DNA of 64,000 bases, taken from the NCBI RefSeq assembly GCF_030269325.1, contig NZ_BSTD01000007.1, forward strand, positions 186,001 through 250,000. Reading direction: 5' to 3'. A program made the translations under genes and the position numbers. Of this stretch, positions 17,158-26,379 are shown piece by piece. The notes beneath the pieces were generated by a model, which worked only from the letters and a program-made list of their open reading frames with translations, ran no database searches and had not been told where the DNA came from. This stretch comes from Amycolatopsis sp. NBRC 101858 (GTDB taxonomy: Bacteria; Actinomycetota; Actinomycetes; Mycobacteriales; Pseudonocardiaceae). How positions within the stretch are numbered: position 1 is the stretch's first letter; each line of letters opens with the position of its first letter.

Positions 17158-18180
17158 TCATGCCGCCCAGCGGCCTGGCGAGATTGCGCCATCCTCGTGG
17201 TGGACCTCGCGTACGCTCTGGGTCAAGTCAGCTGCACGCAGAACGATCACATCTTCGTGTGCGATCAGGTGTAGTGGCAGGCCGGCTTCGCGCTGTTTGC
17301 GAACGAAGTCGCGTTGGAAAAAGCTACCGCGCGGGACCAGCTCGGTCTCGGCCACGCGGGCGAGGAGGGCGACGCACCGTTCGACTGGGATCAGGCCGGC
17401 AGCGGCGCCGCAGGAGATGATCTGGGAGGGCAAGTCGATCAGCTCGGCGTGTTCGCGCCAGGGCCGAACTGTGATCGCGACGTGGCCGCCTGGGCGCAGG
17501 ATGCGGGCGCATGCGGTGAGGATGCGGGTGAAGCCGGTCAGCAGGCGGTGGTGGCCGATGTTCGCGAGGTTGCCGCGGTCGAGCGCGCTGCCGTAGCGGT
17601 AGTGGCGCTTGCTGACCTTGTCGACGCCGGCTTCACGGTTTGTGCTGACCAGGCCGTGCACCGACGAGCCGTAGGGCGGTGAGGTGACGACCAGCGCGAC
17701 CTGGCCGACGTACTCGGCCGGCAGCAGCGTCTCGAGCTGGCGGGCGTCGCCGTGGACGACCTGCCCGTCGTGGCCGTGCCCGCGCTTGCGCGCGAAGCGC
17801 AGGTTTGCACGAGCGATGCCGACCCAGTGCGGCTCGTACTCGACGCCGACCGCACGGCGTCCGAGGTCGATCGCCTCGACCAGCGTGGTGCCGATCCCGC
17901 ACATCGGATCCAGCACCACCTCCCCCGCCTTGGTGTAATGCTCGATGGCGTGCGCGGCGACGGCGGGCAGCATCTTGGCCGGATGCGCGGTCGACTCCGG
18001 CACATACCGGCCCTTGCGCTGCGCGGCCGGCGAGGTCTGCGCGGTTGCCCACACCGACACCCGCAGCTCTCCGAAGTCTGTCTGCGTACCGGTGGGCGGG
18101 CTGCTGTCGAGCGCGTCGATGAATGTGCGGGACAGCGGAACGGTGGGCTCGTCGGTCGGTGACGGCGGAGTGGTGGTCAT
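17158..18180 (-). CDS. DNA methyltransferase, N4-cytosine/N6-adenine type, orphan
   Basis: A 340-residue SAM-dependent methyltransferase. Motif I is VVLDPMCGIGTTLVEA (SAM binding, about residue 90), followed about 70 residues on by the catalytic motif VTSPPYG. S/T-S-P-P-Y is the form typical of N4-cytosine methylases, though a related RNA methylase (TRM11-like) fold cannot be excluded. It ends with a region (EDVIVLRA) common to this PF01555-like group. ATG at 18180 follows AAAGGGATC. There is no restriction endonuclease next to it, so it may be an epigenetic or relic orphan enzyme. Confidence 0.82.
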   Translation of the reverse strand: MTTTPPSPTDEPTVPLSRTFIDALDSSPPTGTQTDFGELRVSVWATAQTSPAAQRKGRYVPESTAHPAKMLPAVAAHAIEHYTKAGEVVLDPMCGIGTTLVEAIDLGRRAVGVEYEPHWVGIARANLRFARKRGHGHDGQVVHGDARQLETLLPAEYVGQVALVVTSPPYGSSVHGLVSTNREAGVDKVSKRHYRYGSALDRGNLANIGHHRLLTGFTRILTACARILRPGGHVAITVRPWREHAELIDLPSQIISCGAAAGLIPVERCVALLARVAETELVPRGSFFQRDFVRKQREAGLPLHLIAHEDVIVLRAADLTQSVREVHHEDGAISPGRWAA

Positions 18181-18482
18181 AGCGGTACCGATCCCTTTCG
18201 GTCGGTTGGTTATCGGAGGTCTTCCGGCTGTGTAGCGCCGGCGTGTGCGACAACCCGCGAGTTCTCTCGTCCGATGTGGACCGAGCACATCGTCCGCGGC
18301 CCGGGCAAGGTGCTGCCCGCGTCCGTGCAGTCGCTTCTGATCAAACCGCGCAACACGGAGTCTTTGGCCCGGTTGGCGGACCTGTCGACCGGAAAGCACA
18401 CCCGGGCGAAAAGCGGACACTCGGGCCCGTAGCTCCAGGCGAAGCGCCCGGTCACAACGGAATCACTGGCGGCCTCCGGAGC
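18181..18482. other. spacer with one doubtful 52-codon ORF
   Basis: Between the methyltransferase start and the epimerase end. A plus-strand ORF at 18274-18432 (MWTEHIVRGPGKVLPAS...) has composition that could be real protein, but no ribosome site and no family match; it may be a gene relic. The methyltransferase promoter must be in the left part. Confidence 0.3.
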
Positions 18483-19556
18483 TCAAGACTGCGACTGGCG
18501 GCTCGGCCCGATCCGGGTAAGGGAGCGGAGCCGGGCCAAGGTCCCGTCGCGGCGCGGCGGAGTCAACGGCGCGCTCGACGCCCCCGCACCGGACCGGAGC
18601 CCGGTGACCAGCTCCGCGAGCGCGGACGCGGCGTCGTACCGAGGTCGCCAGCCCAGCTCGGTCTCCGCCACCGCAGTGTCGGCGAGCGCGGCCTGGTCGG
18701 CGAGCTCGAGCCAGCCCGGGTGCAGCGGCAGCACGCCGGTCCACCACGCGGCCCGGGCCGCGACCTGCACCAGCGGCTTCGGGACCGGCACGCGGACGCC
18801 GCCGAGGACCGCGGCCAGCGCGTCGGCGTCCAGGATCTCGGGCGCGGCGAGGTTGACCGGGCCGCCGAACCGGGCGTCGAGGATCAGCCGGATCGCCTCG
18901 GCGACGTCGGAGGTGTGCACGATCTGCGCGCGCAAATCCCTCCACAGCGGAACCGGCAGTCCGCGGCCGCCGACGAGTCCCGCGGGCACCAGGGGGTCGA
19001 GCAGCCAGCGCGCGAACTCCCCGGCGGCGCGGCGGTGCAAGATCGCGCACGGCCGCAGTCGCGCGACGCGCACTTCCGGGTGGTGCTGCTCGAACCGGCC
19101 GAGCAGGGTCTCCAGCGCGGCCTTGCCCCGGCTGTAGGCGCTGCCCGCGATCCCGGTGCAGGGATGCGCCTCGGGCACCTTCTCCCAGCGCGGCGCCAGC
19201 CCGTAGGCGGCCACGGAAGAGGCGACGACCAGGTGGGGCACGCGAGCGGCCGCGACTGCGGCCAGGACGTGCCGGGTGCCGTGGTCATTGGTCTGCCACA
19301 TCGGCGGGTCGCCGCGGACCGGCGAGATCGCCCACGCGAGGTGGACGACGGCGTCGGCGCCCTCGAACAGGTCAGTCAGCTCACGGTCAGCACCGGGCTC
19401 CCCGATGTCGACGGCGCGCCACCCCGCGACGCGGTAAGGCTCGGCCGTCGTGTCGGGCAGCCGGCGAGCCAATCCGACGACGTCATGGCCGGGTTCGAGG
19501 GTGTCGAGCAGGGCTGTTCCGACATTGCCGGTAGCTCCGGTGATCACGATCCGCAC
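18483..19556 (-). CDS. NAD-dependent epimerase/dehydratase family protein
   Basis: A 357-residue extended short-chain dehydrogenase. The NAD-binding motif GATGNVG (G-x-x-G-x-x-G) is at residues 7-13, VVHLAW near residue 75 follows the family pattern, and the catalytic Y-x-x-x-K is YSRGK in GSAYSRGKAALE. These enzymes modify nucleotide sugars or related alcohols or ketones. ATG at 19556 follows AGGTG. The gene lies just downstream of the CocE-type hydrolase on the same strand, with a 34-bp gap. Substrate unknown. Confidence 0.88.
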   Translation of the reverse strand: MRIVITGATGNVGTALLDTLEPGHDVVGLARRLPDTTAEPYRVAGWRAVDIGEPGADRELTDLFEGADAVVHLAWAISPVRGDPPMWQTNDHGTRHVLAAVAAARVPHLVVASSVAAYGLAPRWEKVPEAHPCTGIAGSAYSRGKAALETLLGRFEQHHPEVRVARLRPCAILHRRAAGEFARWLLDPLVPAGLVGGRGLPVPLWRDLRAQIVHTSDVAEAIRLILDARFGGPVNLAAPEILDADALAAVLGGVRVPVPKPLVQVAARAAWWTGVLPLHPGWLELADQAALADTAVAETELGWRPRYDAASALAELVTGLRSGAGASSAPLTPPRRDGTLARLRSLTRIGPSRQSQS

Positions 19557-19590
19557 ACCTCGGTGCTTACCCGGTGTGGCGGCGGCGAAA

Positions 19591-21616
19591 CTAGACGAGG
19601 TCGCGCGGAATCCGCCGGTGCCAGTTGCGGGAGACGATCCGCCGGGCGCCGTCGTAACCGTCGAGCCGGGCGTCGACGACGAACTCGGTGTCCGTGCACG
19701 ACACCCGGGTGCGGGTCTCGCTGCGCGCCTGCCACTCGCCGCGGGTGAACGTGACCGACCATTCGGTCTCGGCGACCGGCGAACAGAAGTCGTCGGCGAT
19801 CCAGCTGTAGCGCTCCCGGACGTCGCGGGTGACCTCCAGGTCGAGGTCGTCGAAGCGCACCGTGCCAGCGTTCTTCACGATGTCCAGCGCGGAGTGGTAG
19901 TCGACGAGGTCCCGGGAGACGGTCCAGCGCTGCTCGCCTGGCGTCAGCGCGGTCACCGGGATCGGCGGTGTGCCTTCGGGCTCGCCGAACGGCCGGGCCG
20001 GCAGCTCGTCGGGTTCGCTTACCGGGCGCACCGGCAGCCCGAGCCGGCTGTGTCCCATGTGGACGGACAGCATCACCGGCTTCGGTGGCGGCCACGCCAG
20101 CGGCCAGTACGAAGTGGACAGAGAGAGCCGGATCCGGTGTCCCGCTGGGAAAGCCTGCGCCACGGCGTTCAGCTCGATCTCGACCGTGCAGCGCTCACCG
20201 GGTGCCATCGGCGCGGGCTCGTCGTGGCCGTCGCGGTGGGTCAGGTTTGAGCAGGCCGTAGGTGACGCGCGTGGCCCGCTCGTCCGGTGCGACGTCCGAT
20301 AGCCGTGCCGCGATCATCGCGATCGGCTGGTCGGCCGAGACTTCGAGGCGCACCTTCGGTGAGCCGAGGATTTCGCAGCGCTCGGTGAGCACGTCGGTGT
20401 CGAAGACCAGCGAGCCGCCGTCCTCTTCGCGCTGGTCGTAGGGCAGGTCGGGCGGGGCGCTGTAGGAGGCCCACTTGCCGGAGAACTGTCCGACCGACAG
20501 CGGCGACGACACCGTCAGGACGTGGTCCTGCACTGCCTCCCCGGATCGAGCGAGGCGGTGCGGGGCCAGCGGCAGCTCGGTCGGCTTCACGTGCGGTGAC
20601 GGCCAGGTGGCTTCGCCCACCCAGCGGCCGGGCCGGTCCTCGTAGGATGTCGAGGGCGGGACGCTTTCCTTCATCCACGTCCGCAGCATCGGCCCGTCCA
20701 TGGCGTCGTTGTCGACGCCGCGGAGCCAGTGGTCCCACCATGTCACGACTTCCTGCAGGTAGCCGATGGCCGGCCCCGGTTCGCCGAGGTGCGGGTATTT
20801 GTGCGACCACGGCCCGATCAGCCCGCGGCGCGGGACGTCGAGGTGGGCGAGCAGCCGGATGACGGCGTTGGAGTAGCCGTCGGCCCAGCCGCTCGAGGCG
20901 AGCACCGGCACCTGGACGTCGCTGTAGTTCCCGCAGACCGACGCGTGCCGCCAGTAGTCGTCGCGGCGCTGGTGGGCGAGCCAGTTTTCGATCCACAGGC
21001 TGCAGTTCTCCAGCCGCTCCCGCCACATTTCGTGCCATCGCTCGCCCACGACGGCCGGGTCCGGTGGCAGCGTGGCGTAGGCGAACATCGTGCCGGATTC
21101 TGCGACGTTGTCCGAGAGCAGGCAGCCGCCCATGTAGTGCATGTCGTCGGCGAAGCGGTCGTCGGTGAACGACGAGATCACGATCGCCCGCAGGCTCGGC
21201 GGTTTCCGGGCCGCGACCTGCAGGGCCGCGAACGCGCCCCAGGAGATCCCCATCATCCCGGTGTCGCCGGTGCACCACGGCTGCGCGGCGATCCACTCCA
21301 GGACGTCCTCGGCGTCGAGCTGCTCGCGTTCGAGGTATTCGTCTTCCAGCACGCCCTCGGACTCGCCGGTGCCACGGATGTCCACCCGGACGCAGGCGTA
21401 CCCGTGGCCGGCGAGGTAAGGGTGATGGATCGAGTCGCGCGGCGCGGTCAGGTCGCCCTTGCGGTAGGGGATGTACTCGAGGATCGCCGGGACCGGTTCG
21501 GTGTCCGAGGAGACCGGCCGCCAGATGCGGGCGGACAGGACGGTTCCGTCGGACACCGGGATCCGGACGTGGTCGGTCTCGGTGATCGCGTGGGGCAGCG
21601 AGGTGACGGCTCGCAA
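19591..21616 (-). pseudogene. CocE/NonD family hydrolase, one-base frameshift
   Basis: Two overlapping frames together form a normal CocE/NonD (X-Pro dipeptidyl-peptidase-like) serine hydrolase of about 675 residues. The first carries the alpha/beta domain: VRVDIRGTGESEG, the nucleophile elbow GISWGAF, and the acid/His region to YGLL. The second continues with the C-terminal jelly-roll domain from about LNAVAQAFPAGHRIRLSLS. They join if one base is removed from the TTT run at 20246-20248, which changes KPDPPRR to the expected NLTHRDG. Start is TTG 21616 with GGGAGGAA about 7 nt upstream, close behind the alcohol dehydrogenase. Either a real recent mutation or a homopolymer sequencing error. 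Confidence 0.8.
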
Positions 21617-21636
21617 CGTCGGATTCCTCCCGGGGT

Positions 21637-22821
21637 TTACGGCTGCAGCAGGACCTTCTGGGCGCCGTCGAGCTTCTTCTGGAAGATCTCGTACGCGCGG
21701 GGCGCGTCGGCCAGCGGAAGCTTGTGCGTGGCGAAGCCCTCGACGCCGAGTGGGTCGCCGTCCGCGGTGAGCACCGGCATGATGGCCTCGAGCCAGTGCC
21801 GGACGTTGGCCTGCCCCATCCGCAGCTGAACCTGCTTGTCGAACAATTCCATCATCGGCATCGGGTCGACCATGCCGCCGTAGACGCCGGACAGCGAGAT
21901 CGTGCCGCCGCGGCGGACGCTGTCGATGGCCGCGTAGAGCACGCTCAGGCGGTCGATGCCGGCCTTCTCGGTGATCTTGGCGCCGAGCTGCTGCGGGAGC
22001 AGGTTGACGAGGTTGTGCGCGAGCTTGCCGACCGGAGCACCGTGGGCTTCCATGCCGACGGCGTCGATGACCGAGTCCGCGCCGCGGCCGCTCGTCAGCT
22101 GGCGGATGGTGTTGCCGACGTCTTTGTGGTCGCGGGTGTCGATCGCGGTGGCGCCGTGCTCGCGGGCGCGGGCGAGCCGTTCGGGTACGAGGTCGACGCC
22201 GATCACCTGGCCGGCGCCGCGGTGCCGCGCGATGCGGCAGCTCATCTGCCCGATGGGCCCGAGGCCGAAGACGACGACGGTGCCGTCCTCCGGGACGTTG
22301 GCGTACTCGACGGCCTGCCACGCGGTGGGCACGACGTCGGAGAGGTAGACGAACCTCTCGTCCGGCGGGCCGTCCGGCACCTTGATCGGGCCGTACTGCG
22401 CCTGCGGGACGCGCAGGTATTCGGCCTGGCCGCCCGGGACCTGGCCGTAGAGCTTGGTGTAGCCGAGCAGCGCGGCGCCCTTGCCCTGCTCCTTGACCTG
22501 CGTGGTTTCGCACTGCGACTGGAGGCCGCGTTCGCACATCCAGCAGTGCCCGCAGGAGATGTTGAACGGGATCACGACGCGGTCCCCTGGTTTGATCCCG
22601 GTGACGGCGTCCCCGACCTCCTCGACGACGCCCATCGGCTCGTGGCCGAGGATGTCGCCTTCGGTCATGAACGCGCCGAGCACTTCGTACAGGTGCAGGT
22701 CGGAGCCGCAGATCCCGGTCGAGGTGACGCGGATGACGGCGTCGGTGGATTCCTCGATCTTGGGGTCCGGCACGTCTTCGACGCGGACGTCGCGCTTGCC
22801 GTGCCAGGTCACTGCTTTCAT
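21637..22821 (-). CDS. zinc-dependent alcohol dehydrogenase, formaldehyde dehydrogenase-like
   Basis: A 394-residue medium-chain dehydrogenase. Catalytic zinc ligands are in GICGSDLH and GHEPMGVVEEVG; the structural-zinc cysteines are in CGHCWMCERGLQSQC. The Rossmann motif is VFGLGPIGQ. The long insert after the catalytic domain and the C-terminal QKKLDGAQKVLLQP match the glutathione-independent formaldehyde dehydrogenase-like group widespread in actinobacteria. ATG at 22821 follows AAAGGAG. It precedes the CocE-type hydrolase by about 20 bp, so the two are likely one transcript. A related gene lies at 34.7 kb. Confidence 0.9.
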   Translation of the reverse strand: MKAVTWHGKRDVRVEDVPDPKIEESTDAVIRVTSTGICGSDLHLYEVLGAFMTEGDILGHEPMGVVEEVGDAVTGIKPGDRVVIPFNISCGHCWMCERGLQSQCETTQVKEQGKGAALLGYTKLYGQVPGGQAEYLRVPQAQYGPIKVPDGPPDERFVYLSDVVPTAWQAVEYANVPEDGTVVVFGLGPIGQMSCRIARHRGAGQVIGVDLVPERLARAREHGATAIDTRDHKDVGNTIRQLTSGRGADSVIDAVGMEAHGAPVGKLAHNLVNLLPQQLGAKITEKAGIDRLSVLYAAIDSVRRGGTISLSGVYGGMVDPMPMMELFDKQVQLRMGQANVRHWLEAIMPVLTADGDPLGVEGFATHKLPLADAPRAYEIFQKKLDGAQKVLLQP

Positions 22822-22890
22822 GGCGCTCCTTTCGGGGGCGGAACCGGCTCACCGGTTTCCCGCCCACCGCCCGGTTCAACCGGCGATCCT

Positions 22891-23370
22891 TCAGGCGTGC
22901 GCGCTGGCGATCTTCAGAGGATCGTCGGGCGCGTCCGGGCGGGCGTCGAGCATGCGCTGCCCCACCTCCTGCAGTCGCTTGCGGCCCAGCGCCTTGCGCA
23001 CCTCCGGGAACCACTCGTCCTCTTCTTCCTCAACGTGGTGACGCACGTTTTCGGTGAGCACGGTGACTTTCGCGTCGAACGTCTCGTCCTGCGGGTCCAG
23101 ATCTCGCAACTCGGCCATCAACCACACCATCACGTGGTGTTCTTCGACGCTTTCCAGCACGTGGTCGCGCGTTTCCGGGACGGCTTCCTTGGCGACCGGG
23201 TAGAAGATCTCTTCTTCGATGTAGGTGTGGGTCGTCAGCTCCTCGATCATCGCGTCGACGAGCTTCCGCTTCTCCTTGAACGCTTTGCCGCCCGCCTTCT
23301 CGAACTGCTTGAACAGCTTCTCGACTTTCCGGTGATCCTCTTTGAGCAGCACAATCGCGTCAATCGACAT
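22891..23370 (-). CDS. hemerythrin domain-containing protein
   Basis: A 159-residue four-helix di-iron protein. The iron-binding pattern is visible as H in KEDHRKVEKLF, HTYIEEEIFYP (H-x-x-x-E), EEHHVMVW and VRHHVEEEEDEWFP. Bacterial hemerythrins of this type bind oxygen or protect against reactive species. ATG at 23370 follows GAGGAGG. A near-consensus SigB/SigF-type promoter lies just upstream, which fits stress induction. It stands apart from its neighbours. Confidence 0.92.
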   Translation of the reverse strand: MSIDAIVLLKEDHRKVEKLFKQFEKAGGKAFKEKRKLVDAMIEELTTHTYIEEEIFYPVAKEAVPETRDHVLESVEEHHVMVWLMAELRDLDPQDETFDAKVTVLTENVRHHVEEEEDEWFPEVRKALGRKRLQEVGQRMLDARPDAPDDPLKIASAHA

Positions 23371-23397
23371 GGCAGCCTCCTCGTAGTCCGTGCGGGA

Positions 23398-23422
23398 ATA
23401 CCCGGCCTGATCCACCTCAACC
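23398..23422 (-). promoter_or_regulatory. SigB/SigF-type promoter of the hemerythrin gene
   Basis: On the minus strand GGTT is followed after 15 nt by GGGTAT, about 28 bp before the start codon. The consensus is GTTT, 14-16 nt, GGGTAT, so the -10 is perfect and the -35 has three of four bases. Confidence 0.5.
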
Positions 23423-23518
23423 AGGCGAGCGAGGCCCCAGGCCTCCGATCCATCCCGCAGCCCGCCGAGTTCCCCCATGAGCTTGGCCACGGATGGGCTC
23501 GCGGAGGTCGCCTCAGGG

Positions 23519-24098
23519 TTAAGTGCCGTGCCTGCGCACGGTGCCCGGCAGCGTCCGGCGCAGCCGCGCCGTCTCCTCGCCGATGTCGCCGAGCCGATCG
23601 GCCGGCCCCGCGTGATTCACGCTGAAGATGCCCCCGCACCGCGGCCAGCGGAGACAGCAGGGTGGTGACGTCGTCCTCGCCCAAGGCCACGCCAAGCCGG
23701 CCGGCACTCTCGCGAGCCGCCGCCGCGTCCAGGCCTTCCAACGCGCTGACCTGCCCCGCCAACTGCCGCAGCACTGACACGTTGCGCCGAGCCCAGTTCG
23801 CCACCGCGCGGTCCCCCGCGAGCCGATCGCGCTCGGCGTCGACCCAGGCCTCCCCGGTCGCTTCGTCCCGTCACCGACGGCTGCAGGCCCAGGACCCGCC
23901 GCTCCGCCGCCTGCCGGCTCGTCACCCCCCAGCACCGGAGCCACGACGGCCCAACTCCGCACCACCCGGCGAGCTGCTCCCGCACCGATCACAACGCGGC
24001 CAGCGTCCCCAGCAGGTCCTCGGACGCCATGTCGCCGCGCCGGAGCGCGGCGACCACCTCCTGCACGTTCCGCGCCACTTGAGCCGGGCCAGCCATCT
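23519..24098 (-). pseudogene. decayed hypothetical protein gene
   Basis: A start at ATG 24098 gives a coding-like N-terminus (MAGPAQVARNVQEVV... ending after LGTLAAL at a stop), and good coding sequence resumes in other frames (NWARRNVSVLRQLAGQVSALEG, then DRLGDIGEETARLRR). At least two frameshifts and one stop separate the pieces. The original product looks like a soluble, helix-rich protein of about 190 residues; the family is not recognised. Confidence 0.55.
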
Positions 24099-24129
24099 GT
24101 CATCCCTTCGACGACTCACTACTTGTCAT

Positions 24130-24153
24130 CGTTTCGACGACATGTTAGAAACG
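24130..24153. promoter_or_regulatory. inverted repeats upstream of hsp20
   Basis: CGTTTC at 24130-24135 and GAAACG at 24148-24153 form a perfect 6-bp inverted repeat with 12 nt between. It overlaps a second dyad at 24125-24143 (TGTC-TCG / CGA-GACA). TTCGACGAC is also repeated at 24107 and 24134. It does not match CIRCE or HAIR, so if it is an operator it belongs to an unknown regulator. Confidence 0.3.
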
Positions 24154-24196
24154 TAGTGCGTGTTGACGACCCCGAACGGCGAACAGGAGGAGAACG

Positions 24197-24634
24197 ATGT
24201 TGATGCGCACCGACCCGTTCCGCGAGCTGGACCGCTTCGCCCAGCAGGTCTTCGGCGGCCCCGGCACCTGGTCGAAGCCGGCCGCGATGCCGATGGATGC
24301 CTATCGCGCCGGCGACGAGTTCGTCGTCTGCTTCGACCTGCCCGGCGTCACCAAGGACGCCATCGAGCTCGACATCGAGCGCAACGTCCTGACCGTCAAG
24401 GCCGAACGACGGCCCCTCCCCGGCGGCGGCGACGTGCAGATGCAGGTCTCCGAACGCCCCCTCGGCGTCTTCTCCCGCCAGCTGTTCCTCGGCGACACCC
24501 TCGACGCCGACCGCATCGCGGCCGACTACGAGGCCGGCGTGCTGACCCTGCGCATCCCGGTCGCCGAAAAGGCCAAGCCGCGCCGCATCGACATCACCGG
24601 CACCCAGTCCGACCGAAAGGAAATCCAGGCCTGA
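24197..24634 (+). CDS. Hsp20/alpha-crystallin small heat shock protein
   Basis: A 145-residue ATP-independent chaperone. After a short N-terminal arm ([18 protein letters not shown]) the alpha-crystallin domain runs from about residue 35 to 130, with the signature F.LPG ([25 protein letters not shown]), G-V-F-S-R-Q, and the A.Y..GVL.L motif seen as [13 protein letters not shown]. It ends with a short tail. ATG at 24197 follows GGAGGAGAA. Upstream inverted repeats may control it, and a strong hairpin follows it. Confidence 0.95.
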   Translation: MLMRTDPFRELDRFAQQVFGGPGTWSKPAAMPMDAYRAGDEFVVCFDLPGVTKDAIELDIERNVLTVKAERRPLPGGGDVQMQVSERPLGVFSRQLFLGDTLDADRIAADYEAGVLTLRIPVAEKAKPRRIDITGTQSDRKEIQA

Positions 24635-24646
24635 CGGCCCCGTCCC

Positions 24647-24679
24647 GCGCAGGACCGGCAACCCGGGCCGGTCCTGCGC
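24647..24679 (+). terminator. rho-independent-like hairpin after hsp20
   Basis: A perfect 13-bp stem (GCGCAGGACCGGC / GCCGGTCCTGCGC) with a 7-nt loop starts 13 bp after the hsp20 stop and ends 30 bp before the next start. No U-tract follows, as in other high-GC terminators. Confidence 0.75.
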
Positions 24680-24709
24680 AGGGGCGCCCGCGCATGAAAG
24701 GCACCACCC

Positions 24710-25147
24710 GTGACCGCATCGCTGCACATCCCGGCCGGCCACCCCGCCCTCCTCAGGCTGCGGGGCTACCTCGCCGATGTCACGAACGCGCTCGGCATCG
24801 GCCTGGAATCCTGCACCATCGACCCCGACACCCCCGTCTCGGCGTACGTCGCCCTCGACGAGCGCCTGCCCGGATACCCCGACCACGACGTTGCGCTGCT
24901 GTGGGACGAAACGCACGGCTGGGCCGCCGCCCTCGAAACACACTCCGGCGAGGACCTCATCGTCGTCCGCTACCTCGGCGGCGCCACCATCACCCCGTCC
25001 CCCGCCCGCGTTACCCGGTTCATCGGGGCGTTGCGCGAGGACGATAACCGCATCGGGCTTCTCGATGCGCCGAGCATCCGCACCGCAGCCGGTCTGGCTG
25101 AGCTCGATGCAATTCTCGCGAACTCGGCGCGCACTGCACCCACCTGA
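24710..25147 (+). CDS. DUF6292 family-like protein
   Basis: A 145-residue soluble protein. The sequence pattern (LRGYLADVTNALGI, then AYVALDERLPGYPDHDVALLWDETHGWAAALET) resembles the actinobacterial DUF6292 family, whose function is not known. GTG at 24710 follows GAAAGG at 8 nt. It is separated from hsp20 by a terminator, so it has its own promoter, probably within the short gap. Confidence 0.6.
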   Translation: MTASLHIPAGHPALLRLRGYLADVTNALGIGLESCTIDPDTPVSAYVALDERLPGYPDHDVALLWDETHGWAAALETHSGEDLIVVRYLGGATITPSPARVTRFIGALREDDNRIGLLDAPSIRTAAGLAELDAILANSARTAPT

Positions 25148-25251
25148 GCTACCTGGCCGCGTCCACCAACCCGGCTTGAGAGCTCGAGTCGACAGTGGAG
25201 TGAAGCGGCTCAGGTGGGGTACTCGGAGCCTCCAGTACTCCAGGAGGATCC

Positions 25252-26379
25252 ATGCGTTTGCCTCACCATCGCGGACCGGTGAGCTCCGCGCTCACTGCCC
25301 GGCTCCGCAGCGAGCCCGACGAAGTGGCCGTCGCCCCAGTCCCGGCAGGCACCGGCCTTCCCGTCCTTCACGACGACGACCTCCAGCTGACCCTGTGGAT
25401 CTGCTACGAGCTGAGCTACCGCGGCTTCGACGACGTCGATGCCGGCTGGGAGGACGCACCGTTCGTCACCGGCCTGCGCCGGCAGCTGGAAGACCGTTGG
25501 GCGAAAGGCCTCCAGGACCTCGTGGCACCGATCCCGGTGGAGCCCGACGCCGTGGCGCGGACCTTAGCCGACCTCGTTCGGGCCGACGAAGGCCCACCGC
25601 TGGCGAAGTTCCTGCAGCGTCGCGCCTCCGGCGAGCAGTTCCGCGAGTTCGTCACGCACCGATCGGTGTACCACCTCAAGGAAGCCGATCCGCACAGCTG
25701 GGCCATTCCGCGGCTATCGGGGGCGGCCAAGGCCGCTTTGATCGAGATCCAAGCCGATGAATACGGGCAAGGCCGCCTCGAACGGATGCACTCCGAGCTC
25801 TTTCGCGCCACGATGCGATCACTCGGACTGGACGACGGCTATGGCGCCTACGTCGATCGCGTCCCGGCGGTAACCCTCGCCGTGAGCAACCTCATGTCCC
25901 TGTTCGGTTTCCACCGCCGCTGGCTCGGAGCCTCTCTCGGGCACCTGGCGGCGTTCGAGATGACCTCATCGCTGCCGAACCGCCGTTACGGCAACGGGTT
26001 GCGCCGCCTTGGCGGCGATACGACGGCGACCCGGTTCTTCGACGAGCACGTCGAAGCCGACGCGGTTCACGAACAGATCGCCGCCCACGACTTATGTGGC
26101 TCCTTCGCGCGGGAGAACCCCGCCGCCGCGGCCGATGTCCTCTTCGGCGCGGCGTGCGGGCTGGCGGTGGAAGCCGAATTCGGCCGGACTTTGCTGCGGC
26201 AGTGGGAAGAAGGCCGGTCGTCGCTTCGACCGGAACCGCCCTCAGCGGCGGTCGCCGGAGGGCGCGCGGAAACCGCGGACCTTGTGAGTACCGTCGCAGA
26301 ACGGCTTCACAGCGGAAAGGCCGCACCGGCACAGCGCCACGACACTGCGGCCGGGATCGATGACTTCGCCGTCTGCTGA
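25252..26379 (+). CDS. iron-containing redox enzyme family protein (heme oxygenase-like fold)
   Basis: A 375-residue protein of the heme-oxygenase-like di-iron group (PF14518). Candidate metal ligands are visible as E in CYELSYRGF, and E/H in IEIQADEYGQGRLERMHSELF and AAFEMTSSLPNRRY, then HVEADAVHEQIAAHDL. ATG at 25252 follows CAGGAGGA. The last about 45 residues (after SSLRPEPP) are read from bases that also encode the CDGSH protein on the other strand and look non-homologous, so the ancestral stop was probably near 26240. These enzymes often neighbour CDGSH genes. Confidence 0.82.
   Translation: MRLPHHRGPVSSALTARLRSEPDEVAVAPVPAGTGLPVLHDDDLQLTLWICYELSYRGFDDVDAGWEDAPFVTGLRRQLEDRWAKGLQDLVAPIPVEPDAVARTLADLVRADEGPPLAKFLQRRASGEQFREFVTHRSVYHLKEADPHSWAIPRLSGAAKAALIEIQADEYGQGRLERMHSELFRATMRSLGLDDGYGAYVDRVPAVTLAVSNLMSLFGFHRRWLGASLGHLAAFEMTSSLPNRRYGNGLRRLGGDTTATRFFDEHVEADAVHEQIAAHDLCGSFARENPAAAADVLFGAACGLAVEAEFGRTLLRQWEEGRSSLRPEPPSAAVAGGRAETADLVSTVAERLHSGKAAPAQRHDTAAGIDDFAVC

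Noticed and set aside
20195-23014. A 939-codon minus-strand frame covering both the CocE gene and the Zn-ADH
   Set aside because: Only its last half is the CocE domain; the first half is an out-of-frame shadow of the alcohol dehydrogenase.
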